Source of the DNA: Modestobacter sp.
Lineage (GTDB): Bacteria > Actinomycetota > Actinomycetes > Mycobacteriales > Geodermatophilaceae
Direction of reading: 5' to 3'
Assembly (NCBI GenBank): GCA_025965775.1
Contig: JAOPWG010000116.1
Coordinates: forward strand, 1-6,480
DNA: 6,480 bases
The notes below the pieces were generated by a model. The model ran no database searches, was not told where the DNA came from, and saw only the letters and a program-made list of their open reading frames with translations. This document shows, piece after piece, positions 1 to 5,863 of this stretch; position 1 is the stretch's first letter; every line of letters starts with the position of its first letter. A program made the translations under genes and the position numbers.

Positions 1-213
1 ATCAGCAACCTGCTCGGGCACATCCGCAGCCTGGCCAAGGGCCAGCCGAACGTGATGCTCGGCTACTCGGCCGAGGCGTCCATGCAGGGCCTGGACCTGC
101 GCATCACCTCGACGGTGTGGCCCGACCTCGACAAGCGGCAGCTCACCAGCCTGCCCGCCGGAATCAAGGCGACCATGGACGACGTCCTCGCCCACATCCA
201 GTCCGGCGGCTGA
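1..213 (+). CDS. 3' end of an unrecognised protein (partial)
   Basis: Frame 1 is open from the first base to a TGA at 211-213, giving the last 70 residues of a protein whose start lies upstream of the window. The codons are strongly G/C-ending, as in the neighbouring genes, so this is very probably real coding sequence. The fragment is soluble-looking, with mixed charged and hydrophobic residues, no membrane segment and no cysteine. It ends in an amphipathic stretch (KATMDDVLAHIQSGG). I do not recognise the family and assign no function. It is followed by an 83-bp gap and converges on rmlA. Proximity to rhamnose genes could mean a polysaccharide role, but that is only context. Confidence 0.7.
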   Translation: MSNLLGHIRSLAKGQPNVMLGYSAEASMQGLDLRITSTVWPDLDKRQLTSLPAGIKATMDDVLAHIQSGG

Positions 214-246
214 GCCGCGCCCGCACACCCGCGAGTTCCCGCAAAA

Positions 247-270
247 GGCCCCGTGGAACTCCAAGGGGCC
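247..270 (-). terminator. Hairpin terminator, best fit for rmlA
   Basis: GGCCCC (247-252) pairs with GGGGCC (265-270). An inner TGG/CCA pairing (254-256 with 261-263) is separated from it by one G/A mismatch, and the loop is AACT. On the minus strand the hairpin is followed directly by TTTT (positions 246-243), the form of an intrinsic terminator for transcription leaving rmlA, whose stop lies 26 bp upstream of it. On the plus strand there is no T-run after the hairpin, so it would be weaker for the gene ending at 213, although the stem could work in both directions. Confidence 0.7.
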
Positions 271-296
271 TGTGCGGCAGGCGGTGGGACCGATCG

Positions 297-1163
297 TTAG
301 TCGGTCGTGAGCAGCCCGGCGAGGTAGCCGCCGTAGCCGCTTTTGGCGAGGGGTGCGGCGAGTCGGCTGAGTTGGGTGTCGTCGATCCAGCCGGCGCGCC
401 AGGCGATCTCTTCGATGCAGCCGATCTTGTGGCCTTGGCGGTCTTCGATGACGCGGACGTATTCGGAGGCCTGCATCATGGATTCGAAGGTGCCGGTGTC
501 CAGCCAGGCGGTGCCGCGGTCCAGGACGGTGACGGTGAGCCGGCCCTGGGCCAGGTAGTGCTCGTTGACGGCGGTGATCTCCAGCTCGCCGCGGGCGCTG
601 GGGGTGATCGAGTGGGCGACCTCCACCACGTCGGGGCCGAAGAAGTACAGGCCGGGGACGGCATAGGAGCTCTTCGGGGAGGCGGGCTTCTCCTCGATGG
701 AGGTGACCCGGCCGGCCGCGTCGAAGGCCACCACGCCATAGTCGCTGGGGTTGGCGACGTGGTAGGCGAACACGTGCCCGCCGTCGGGTTCGGGCAGCCG
801 GGACAGTGCCGTGCCCAGGCCGGCGCCGTAGAAGATGTTGTCGCCCAGCACCAGCGCCGCCGAGTGGCCGGCCAGGAACTGCTCGCCGATGAGGAAGGCC
901 TGCGCCAGGCCCTCGGGGGCGGGCTGGACGGCGTAGGAGATCTGCATCCCCAGCTGGGAGCCGTCACCGAGCAGGGCCTGGAAGGCGGCGCGGTCACCGG
1001 GGGTGGTGATGACCAGGACCTCCCGGATGCCGGCCATCATCAGGGTGGACAACGGGTAGTAGATCATCGGCTTGTCGTAGACCGGCATGAGCTGCTTGCT
1101 CACGCCCAGGGTGATCGGCCACAGCCGACTGCCGGTTCCACCGGCCAGGATGATCCCGCGCAC
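297..1163 (-). CDS. rmlA: Glucose-1-phosphate thymidylyltransferase RmlA
   Basis: This cytoplasmic enzyme joins dTTP and glucose-1-phosphate to give dTDP-glucose, the first step of dTDP-L-rhamnose synthesis. From the GTG at 1163 the protein is 288 residues, the normal RmlA length. The nucleotide-binding signature GGTGSRL is at residues 8-14, followed by SKQLMPVYDKPMIYYPLS (22-39). The metal-binding aspartates are D108 (LGDN) and D223 (LDTG), and the EEKP motif is at 157-160. A longer reading from another GTG at 1193 adds ten residues (MRSGPVRSAT) before the usual VRGIILAGG start. It has no visible ribosome site, so I rejected it. No Shine-Dalgarno is visible at 1163 either, but TACGGT lies 8 nt upstream, which fits a leaderless message. 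The gene is divergent from rmlB and ends in TAA before a hairpin terminator. Confidence 0.96.
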   Translation of the reverse strand: MRGIILAGGTGSRLWPITLGVSKQLMPVYDKPMIYYPLSTLMMAGIREVLVITTPGDRAAFQALLGDGSQLGMQISYAVQPAPEGLAQAFLIGEQFLAGHSAALVLGDNIFYGAGLGTALSRLPEPDGGHVFAYHVANPSDYGVVAFDAAGRVTSIEEKPASPKSSYAVPGLYFFGPDVVEVAHSITPSARGELEITAVNEHYLAQGRLTVTVLDRGTAWLDTGTFESMMQASEYVRVIEDRQGHKIGCIEEIAWRAGWIDDTQLSRLAAPLAKSGYGGYLAGLLTTD

Positions 1164-1171
1164 GGTCGCCG

Positions 1172-1177
1172 ACCGTA
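1172..1177 (-). promoter_or_regulatory. Putative -10 element for leaderless rmlA
   Basis: On the minus strand TACGGT (matching TANNNT) ends 8 nt before the rmlA GTG. With no ribosome-binding sequence in front of that GTG, transcription may begin at or next to the start codon. A possible -35 (TCGACC, 1202-1197) sits 19 nt further upstream, a longer spacer than usual, so the -35 assignment is weak. Confidence 0.4.
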
Positions 1178-1210
1178 CGGGGCCCGAACGCACGGGGGTC
1201 GACCGGTGCC

Positions 1211-1227
1211 GCCTGGTGTGATCAGGC
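1211..1227. repeat. Inverted repeat in the rmlA/rmlB divergent promoter region
   Basis: GCCTG (1211-1215) and CAGGC (1223-1227) form perfect 5-bp arms around a 7-bp centre. They lie between the putative rmlA and rmlB promoters in the 110-bp intergenic region (1164-1273). An 8-bp palindrome, GGTCGACC (1197-1204), lies nearby on the rmlA side. Either could be an operator shared by the divergent genes. Short palindromes are common in GC-rich DNA, so this is only a candidate. Confidence 0.3.
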
Positions 1228-1260
1228 TCCCACTCCCCATGGATCGGGACGTCGATTGGC

Positions 1261-1266
1261 TAGCGT
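1261..1266 (+). promoter_or_regulatory. Putative -10 element for leaderless rmlB
   Basis: TAGCGT (TANNNT) ends exactly 7 nt before the rmlB ATG at 1274, the spacing expected if the first transcribed base is the A of the start codon. No Shine-Dalgarno sequence is present in front of the ATG, which supports a leaderless message. I see no good -35 hexamer. Confidence 0.45.
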
Positions 1267-1273
1267 CTGTGCC

Positions 1274-2269
1274 ATGCGGATCCTGGTCACCGGTGGAGCG
1301 GGGTTCATCGGCTCGCACTACGTCCGGACGATGCTCACCGGCGGCTACCCGGGTTTCGAGGACGCCGAGGTGACCGTCTTCGACGCGCTCACCTACGCCG
1401 GCAACCTAGCCAACCTCGCCCCGGTGGCCGACTCGCCGCGCTACCGGTTCGTGCGGGGCGACATCTGCTCTGCTGCCGATCTGGACGCTGCGCTGCCCGG
1501 CCACGACATCGTGGTCAACTTCGCCGCCGAGTCGCACGTGGACCGCTCGATCACCGGGGCGGCCGGTTTCGTGCTGACCAACGTGCTGGGTGCCCAGCAG
1601 GTGTTCGACGCCGCCGTCCGGCACGGGGTGTCCCGGGTGGTGCACGTGTCCACCGACGAGGTCTACGGCTCCATCGACGAGGGCTCCTGGACCGAGGACC
1701 ACCTGCTGGAACCCAACAGCCCCTACTCGGCAGCGAAGGCCGGCAGTGACCTGATCGCCCGCGCCTACGCCCGGACCTACGGCCTGGACATCTCCGTCAC
1801 CCGGTGCTCCAACAACTACGGGCCCTACCACTACCCGGAGAAGGTCATCCCACTGTTCGTCACCAACCTCCTCGACGGGCACAAGGTGCCCCTCTACGGG
1901 GAGGGCGCGAACGTGCGGGACTGGCTGTTCGTCGACGACCACTGTCGCGGCATCCAGCTGGTGCTGGAGAAGGGCCGGCCCGGGGAGTTCTACAACATCG
2001 GCGGCGGCCGGGAACTGTCGAACAAGGAGCTGACCGGCCTGCTGCTGGAGGCCACCGGCCGCGACTGGTCCTACGTCGACACCATCATCGACCCCCGCGG
2101 CGGCGGGCACGACCTGCGCTACTCCGTCGACCACTCCAAGACCGCCGCGCTCGGGTACGCCCCCCGGATGCCCTTCGAGGACGGCCTCGCGCTGACCGTG
2201 CAGTGGTACCGGGACAACCGGGCCTGGTGGGAGCCGCTCAAGACCGCGGCGCCCCCCGCCGGCGCGTGA
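1274..2269 (+). CDS. rmlB: dTDP-glucose 4,6-dehydratase RmlB
   Basis: This NAD-dependent extended short-chain dehydrogenase converts dTDP-glucose to dTDP-4-keto-6-deoxyglucose, the second step of rhamnose synthesis. The protein is 331 residues from the ATG at 1274. The Rossmann motif GGAGFIG is at 7-13 and HVDRS at 88-92. The active-site triplet T127-D128-E129 and the Y151-xxx-K155 pair are in place, followed by NNYGPYHYPEK (180-190) and VRDWLFVDDH (214-223). An upstream TTG (1256) would add six residues; I rejected it because the family starts at MRILVTGGAG. One oddity is the loop normally reading D-R-x-G-H-D, which here reads DPRGGGHD (273-280), apparently two residues longer. The stop codon overlaps the rmlD start, so the two genes are co-translated. 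Confidence 0.97.
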   Translation: MRILVTGGAGFIGSHYVRTMLTGGYPGFEDAEVTVFDALTYAGNLANLAPVADSPRYRFVRGDICSAADLDAALPGHDIVVNFAAESHVDRSITGAAGFVLTNVLGAQQVFDAAVRHGVSRVVHVSTDEVYGSIDEGSWTEDHLLEPNSPYSAAKAGSDLIARAYARTYGLDISVTRCSNNYGPYHYPEKVIPLFVTNLLDGHKVPLYGEGANVRDWLFVDDHCRGIQLVLEKGRPGEFYNIGGGRELSNKELTGLLLEATGRDWSYVDTIIDPRGGGHDLRYSVDHSKTAALGYAPRMPFEDGLALTVQWYRDNRAWWEPLKTAAPPAGA

Positions 2270-3168
2270 GCACCGCCTGGCTGGTGACCGGCGCCTCCGG
2301 GCAGCTGGGCACCGACCTGCGGGCCGTCCTGGCCGGGCGGCCCGGCGACACCGTGACGGCGCTGGGCCGGGCACAGCTGGACCTCACCGACGAGCACGGC
2401 GTCCGCAGCACGGTCCGCCAGTGGCTCACCGCGGCCGAGGACCGCCGGGACCGACCGGTGCTGGTCAACGCCGCCGCCTACACCGCCGTCGACGCAGCCG
2501 AGGCCGACGAGGACACCGCGCAGCTGGTCAACGGCGCCGCCCCCGGCTGGCTGGCCGAGGAGGTGGCCGGCCGCGGGCGGTTGGTGCACGTGTCCACCGA
2601 CTACGTCTTCGACGGCACCGCCGCCCGGCCGTACGACGTGGACGACGGACCGGCTCCGCGCACCGCCTACGGGCGCACCAAGCTCGCCGGGGAACGCGCC
2701 GTCGCCGCCGTGGACGACGACGCGGTCGTGGTCCGCACCGCCTGGGTCTACGCCGCGCACGGCGCCAACTTCGTGCGCACGATGCTCCGGCTGGAAGCCG
2801 AGCGGGACACCGTCTCCGTCGTCGACGACCAGACCGGCAGCCCCACCTGGTCCGCCGACCTGGCCGCCGGCCTCGTCCAGGCCGCGCTCACCCCCACCCG
2901 CGGCCTGCTGCACGCCACCAACGGCGGGACGACGACCTGGCACGGCCTCGCCCGGGCGGTCTTCGCCCTCGCCGGCGCCGACCCCGCCCGGGTGCTCCCC
3001 ACCACCACCGAGGCGTTCCCGCGGCCGGCACACCGCCCGGCCTACAGCGTCCTGGACCCGGCCAGCTGGGCCGCTGCCGGCCTGACGCCGTTGCCGGCAT
3101 GGGAGGAGTCCCTCCGGGCCTGCCTGGACCGGCTGGGCGCGCTGCGCGCCGGACCGGCAGGGGTCTAG
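2266..3168 (+). CDS. rmlD: dTDP-4-dehydrorhamnose reductase RmlD
   Basis: The NADPH-dependent reductase carries out the final step of the pathway, reducing dTDP-4-keto-L-rhamnose to dTDP-L-rhamnose. From the GTG at 2266 it is 300 residues, normal for RmlD. It shows the cofactor motif GASGQLG (9-15), AAYTAVDAAE (70-79), STDYVFDG (110-117), the catalytic Y135-xxx-K139 in AYGRTKLAGE, and the substrate-site motif DDQTGSPT (187-194). The start codon lies inside GTGA, a 4-base overlap with the rmlB stop, which indicates translational coupling. The open frame extends upstream through rmlB, but that part encodes only a shadow sequence; the family N-terminus begins just before WLVTGASGQLG. The gene faces rmlC with only 4 bp between stop codons. 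Confidence 0.96.
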   Translation: MSTAWLVTGASGQLGTDLRAVLAGRPGDTVTALGRAQLDLTDEHGVRSTVRQWLTAAEDRRDRPVLVNAAAYTAVDAAEADEDTAQLVNGAAPGWLAEEVAGRGRLVHVSTDYVFDGTAARPYDVDDGPAPRTAYGRTKLAGERAVAAVDDDAVVVRTAWVYAAHGANFVRTMLRLEAERDTVSVVDDQTGSPTWSADLAAGLVQAALTPTRGLLHATNGGTTTWHGLARAVFALAGADPARVLPTTTEAFPRPAHRPAYSVLDPASWAAAGLTPLPAWEESLRACLDRLGALRAGPAGV

Positions 3169-3172
3169 GAGC

Positions 3173-3775
3173 TCAGCCGGCCCGCAGCTGGGCGTACCGG
3201 GCCGCGCACTGCGCCATCGTGGGCAGCAACCCCTGCTCCCGGGCCTGCTCGAGGGTGGGCGCCGCGGTGTCCTTGGCCGACAGCTCGAACTCCATGTCCG
3301 CCGGCCACGGCAGGTCCAGGGCCGGGTCCATCGGGTGGATGCCGAACTCCCGGCCCGGGGAGTACCCGGTGGAGACCAGGTAGGTCACCGAGCTGCCGTC
3401 GGCCAGCGAGACGAAGGCATGCCCGAGACCCTCGGACAGGTAGACCGCCCGCGGCTGCTCGCTGTCCAGCAGCACCGCGTCGTGCACCCCGAACGTCGGC
3501 GAGTCCACCCGGAGGTCGACCACGACGTCGAGCACCTTCCCGGCCGGGCAGTACACGTACTTCGCCTGGCCGGGTGGGACCGCCGCGAAGTGCACCCCGC
3601 GCACCGAGCCCCGCGCGGAGACGCTGTGGTTGGCCTGTGCCAGCGTCAACCCGACCCCGGTCGCCTCGGCCAGCACATCGGCCCGGTACCACTCGGTGAA
3701 CCGCCCGCGGGAGTCACCGTGCGGGACCAGCTCCAGCACGAAGCTGTCCGGGACGGCGAGCTCGCGGATGTCCAC
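3173..3775 (-). CDS. rmlC: dTDP-4-dehydrorhamnose 3,5-epimerase RmlC
   Basis: RmlC is a cupin-fold epimerase. It inverts C3 and C5 of dTDP-4-keto-6-deoxyglucose, the third step of rhamnose synthesis. From the GTG at 3775 the product is 200 residues, matching actinobacterial RmlC. The active-site residues of the family are all in place: R59 and H62 in VRGVHF, K72 in AKYVYC, H119 in GHAFVSL, Y132 in TYLVSTGYSP, and an aspartate (D169) in SAKDT. A longer reading from 3832 lies inside fbiB and adds 19 residues not typical of the family (the protein normally begins close to IRELAVP), so I rejected it. The gene starts 11 nt after the fbiB stop. It could be read through from the fbiAB transcript, from its own leaderless promoter, or both. 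Confidence 0.96.
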   Translation of the reverse strand: MDIRELAVPDSFVLELVPHGDSRGRFTEWYRADVLAEATGVGLTLAQANHSVSARGSVRGVHFAAVPPGQAKYVYCPAGKVLDVVVDLRVDSPTFGVHDAVLLDSEQPRAVYLSEGLGHAFVSLADGSSVTYLVSTGYSPGREFGIHPMDPALDLPWPADMEFELSAKDTAAPTLEQAREQGLLPTMAQCAARYAQLRAG

Positions 3776-3783
3776 GGGGCGCA

Positions 3784-3789
3784 AGATTA
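3784..3789 (-). promoter_or_regulatory. Putative rmlC -10 element overlapping the fbiB stop codon
   Basis: On the minus strand TAATCT (TANNNT, the most AT-rich hexamer nearby) ends 8 nt before the rmlC GTG. Its first three bases are the TAA stop of fbiB. No Shine-Dalgarno precedes rmlC (the gap ends in GCGCCCC), so a leaderless start here is plausible. No clear -35 is seen. The overlap with the stop codon could also be chance. Confidence 0.4.
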
Positions 3790-4854
3790 GTCGAGCGCTG
3801 AGGGCCGGCCCGGCATCGAGTCGCCCAGCCACAGCCGGCCGACCAGCGAGGACGCCCCCGGCGTGCCGACCGGCTCCCAGCGGGTGGCCCAGCCCTCGGC
3901 GCGCAGGTGCACCAGGACGGCGCCCACCACGGCCCCGAGGTTGAGTGCGGTCGTCGTCGTCGTCGCGTCGGTGAGGTGTACGTCGAACCCGCCGTCGGTG
4001 TCGCGGCCGTAGGACAGGACGACGGGGAACTCCGGCAGCGCGGCGGCGGCGACCCGGAAGGCCTCGGCGACGGCGTCCAGGTCGCCGTCCCGCGGGGTGA
4101 TCGGGTCGGCCGGGGCGCGGCCGGCGACGACGTCGCGGCTGCCCAGCGGGAAGAGGTCACCGAGGCCGAGCCGGACCAGGGGGCGGGCACCCCGGTCGTC
4201 GGCCGGCGGGTCGGACCGCAACCCGCGGACGACGGCCACCGGCACCCCGGCCAGCTTGCCCTTGACCAGGTCGGCGGCGGCGGCGAGCTCGTCGACCAGG
4301 GCGACCTGGGTGGTCTCCAGCCGGTTGCCGTGCGCGTCGACCTCGCCGCGCAGGTCCAGCAGAGCCGGCAGGCCGGCGGCGCCGATCGCCACGTCCGTGA
4401 GCCCGTCGCGCCACGGGCGGCCGAACGTGTCGCTGACCACCACGCCCACGCGCACGCCGAGCAGCTCGGCCAGCCGGGTGCGCAGCGTCCGGGCGGAGGC
4501 GTCGGCGTCGGCGGGCAGCAGGACCAGGCTGTCGGCGGCGACGTTGGAGGCGTCGATGCCGGCCGCGGCCACCACCCAGCCGTGCCGGGTCTCCACGATC
4601 CGCAGCGGCCCGCGGCGGGCGACCACCCGGACGGTCTCGGCGTCGACGGCGCGCTGCCGGGCGGCCTCCCGGTCGGTGCCCGGCTCGATGCGCACCAGGT
4701 TGCCCTCGACCTTGGAGACGACCTTGGAGGTCACCACGACGACGTCGCCGTCGGCCAGCCACGGGGCCGCGGCGGCCAGCGCGGCGGCCAGGTCGTCGCC
4801 CGGCGCGAACTCCGGCAGACCGGGCACCGGATGGATCGAGATCCCCTCTGGCAC
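3787..4854 (-). CDS. fbiB: Coenzyme F420-0:L-glutamate ligase (FbiB/CofE type) with short C-terminal region
   Basis: The enzyme adds L-glutamates to F420-0 in a GTP-dependent reaction to build the F420 tail. From the GTG at 4854 it has 355 residues. The CofE domain covers about 5-240, with PVPGLPEFAPGDD (9-21), TSKVVSKVEG (42-51), GIDASN (99-104), SDTFGRPWRDGL (141-152) and DLFPLGS (233-239). Mycobacterial FbiB (about 448 residues) continues with a roughly 200-residue nitroreductase-like FMN domain. Here only about 110 residues follow and the RRSVR-type opening is absent, although LGAVVGAVLVHLRAEGWATRW (306-326) resembles a helix of that fold. I chose 4854 because AAGGGGG lies 5 nt before it. 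The alternative GTG at 4920 overlaps the fbiA stop by 8 nt and adds 22 residues, but 7 of its first 10 codons after the GTG end in A or T, unlike the rest of the gene. The ligase call is secure; the start is not. Confidence 0.92.
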   Translation of the reverse strand: MPEGISIHPVPGLPEFAPGDDLAAALAAAAPWLADGDVVVVTSKVVSKVEGNLVRIEPGTDREAARQRAVDAETVRVVARRGPLRIVETRHGWVVAAAGIDASNVAADSLVLLPADADASARTLRTRLAELLGVRVGVVVSDTFGRPWRDGLTDVAIGAAGLPALLDLRGEVDAHGNRLETTQVALVDELAAAADLVKGKLAGVPVAVVRGLRSDPPADDRGARPLVRLGLGDLFPLGSRDVVAGRAPADPITPRDGDLDAVAEAFRVAAAALPEFPVVLSYGRDTDGGFDVHLTDATTTTTALNLGAVVGAVLVHLRAEGWATRWEPVGTPGASSLVGRLWLGDSMPGRPSALD

Positions 4855-4859
4855 TGTGG

Positions 4860-4866
4860 CCCCCTT
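4860..4866 (-). promoter_or_regulatory. Ribosome-binding site that favours the internal fbiB start
   Basis: On the minus strand AAGGGGG ends 5 nt before the GTG at 4854. It can pair with the 16S tail through its whole length if one G-U wobble is allowed, at good spacing. No comparable sequence precedes the alternative GTG at 4920, where the upstream bases read CGCTGGACGCCGCCG. Confidence 0.45.
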
Positions 4867-4890
4867 CAGGGCGTCCGCGAGCGTGCGAGT

Positions 4891-4908
4891 GGACCCAGGA
4901 GGGGGTCC
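4891..4908 (-). repeat. Hairpin in the fbiA-fbiB junction
   Basis: GGACCC and GGGTCC form perfect 6-bp arms with a 6-nt loop reading CCTCCT on the minus-strand RNA. It sits between the fbiA stop (4913) and the preferred fbiB start (4854). If the 4920 start is used it lies within the first codons. No T-run follows, so it does not look like a terminator. The C-rich 3' side of the first arm plus loop is complementary to the G-run of the putative fbiB ribosome site. Confidence 0.4.
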
Positions 4909-4912
4909 TTCT

Positions 4913-5863
4913 TCAGACACCGGCGGCGTCCAGCGCTGCCCGGGCCAGCGCCCGGGTCGTCTCCGGGGAGCTCATCAGCAGCGGCACGGCGCGCACGTCG
5001 ACGCCGGGGACGGAGGCGGCGTCGCCGGTGTGCACCAGCCAGGCGTCGAGCAGGCCGCCCTCGGCGCGGGCGCCGTAGTGGCGGCCCACGCCCTCGGCGC
5101 TGACCTCGACACCGACCACCGGCAGGCAGCGGTCGGCCATCCCGCGCACGACCTCCCCGCCCACGACGGGGGACACGCCCACCACCCGGCCGGCGGTGTC
5201 GCGCAGCGCCTCCCGGATGCCGGGCACGCCGAGCACGGTGCCGATGGAGACCACCGGGTTGGACGGGGCGAGCAGCACGGCGTCGGCACCGGTGAGGGCC
5301 TCGACGACGCCGGGCGCCGGGCGGGCGTCGTCCACACCGACCTGGACGAAGGCGCTGGCCGCCAGCGACGCCCGGTGTCGCACCCACCACTCCTGGAAGT
5401 GGATGGCCTGCGGACGGCCGGTCTCCGGGTCGGTCACGACCACGTGGGTCTCGACCCGCTGGTCGCTCATCGGCAGCAGCCGCACCCCCGGCTGCCAGCG
5501 GGTGGCCAGCGCCGCGGTGACCTCCGACAGGGGGTAGCCGGCATCCAGCATCCGGGTGCGGACGAGATGGGTGGCGAGGTCCCGGTCGCCGAGCCCGAAC
5601 CAGGTCGGCTCGGCGCCGTAGGCGGCGAGCTCATCCTTGACCGTCCAGGTCTCACCGAGCCGGCCCCACCCGCGTTCCTCGTCGATCCCGTCACCGAGCG
5701 TGTACATCACGGTGTCCAGGTCGGGGCAGATGCGCAGACCGTGCATGGTCACGTCGTCGCCTGTGTTCACCACCACGGTGACCTCGGCCCCGGGTGCCGC
5801 GGCGAGCACCCCACGGAGGAAGCGGGCGCCGCCGACGCCCCCGGCCAGTACGACGATCTTCAC
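4913..5863 (-). CDS. fbiA: F420 biosynthesis transferase FbiA (CofD family)
   Basis: FbiA/CofD transfers the three-carbon acid-phosphate moiety from a guanosine diphosphate-linked donor to Fo. The archaeal donor is lactyl-based; mycobacterial FbiA uses an enolpyruvyl donor to give dehydro-F420-0. The protein is 316 residues from a GTG at 5863, near the usual length. It shows AGGVGGA (7-13), NTGDD (33-37), CPDLDT (46-51), FGLGDRDLATH (89-99) and APSNPVVSIG (199-208). The start is fixed by the family N-terminus MKIVVLAGGVGG, although no good Shine-Dalgarno is seen: the only purine-rich run, GGGGA, lies 1 nt from the GTG. A three-codon reading (ATG GGG ACG TGA, 5871-5860) ends in a TGA that overlaps this GTG. 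fbiB follows directly, as in mycobacteria. Confidence 0.95.
   Translation of the reverse strand: MKIVVLAGGVGGARFLRGVLAAAPGAEVTVVVNTGDDVTMHGLRICPDLDTVMYTLGDGIDEERGWGRLGETWTVKDELAAYGAEPTWFGLGDRDLATHLVRTRMLDAGYPLSEVTAALATRWQPGVRLLPMSDQRVETHVVVTDPETGRPQAIHFQEWWVRHRASLAASAFVQVGVDDARPAPGVVEALTGADAVLLAPSNPVVSIGTVLGVPGIREALRDTAGRVVGVSPVVGGEVVRGMADRCLPVVGVEVSAEGVGRHYGARAEGGLLDAWLVHTGDAASVPGVDVRAVPLLMSSPETTRALARAALDAAGV

Noticed and set aside
1256..1273. Upstream TTG start for rmlB adding MASVCA
   Set aside because: No ribosome site, extra residues not seen in the family, and the ATG at 1274 gives the standard N-terminus and length.
117..1373. A 418-codon plus-strand frame across rmlA
   Set aside because: It is antisense to a fully conserved RmlA and runs through the divergent promoter into rmlB in the wrong frame. 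The composition is that of a shadow frame.
1406..2374. A 322-codon minus-strand frame across rmlB
   Set aside because: Antisense shadow of RmlB; no recognisable motif and repetitive Val/Gly/Ala/Arg composition.
2119..3033. A 304-codon minus-strand frame across rmlD
   Set aside because: Gly/Val-rich antisense shadow of RmlD, without motifs or ribosome site.
3148..3158. GCCGG-a-CCGGC palindrome as a terminator for rmlD
   Set aside because: A single-base loop cannot close a hairpin and there is no T-run. CCGG-type palindromes are frequent in this GC-rich DNA.
3776..3832. Longer rmlC N-terminus starting inside fbiB
   Set aside because: The added 19 residues do not look like RmlC, which normally begins directly before IRELAVP, and no ribosome site precedes 3832.
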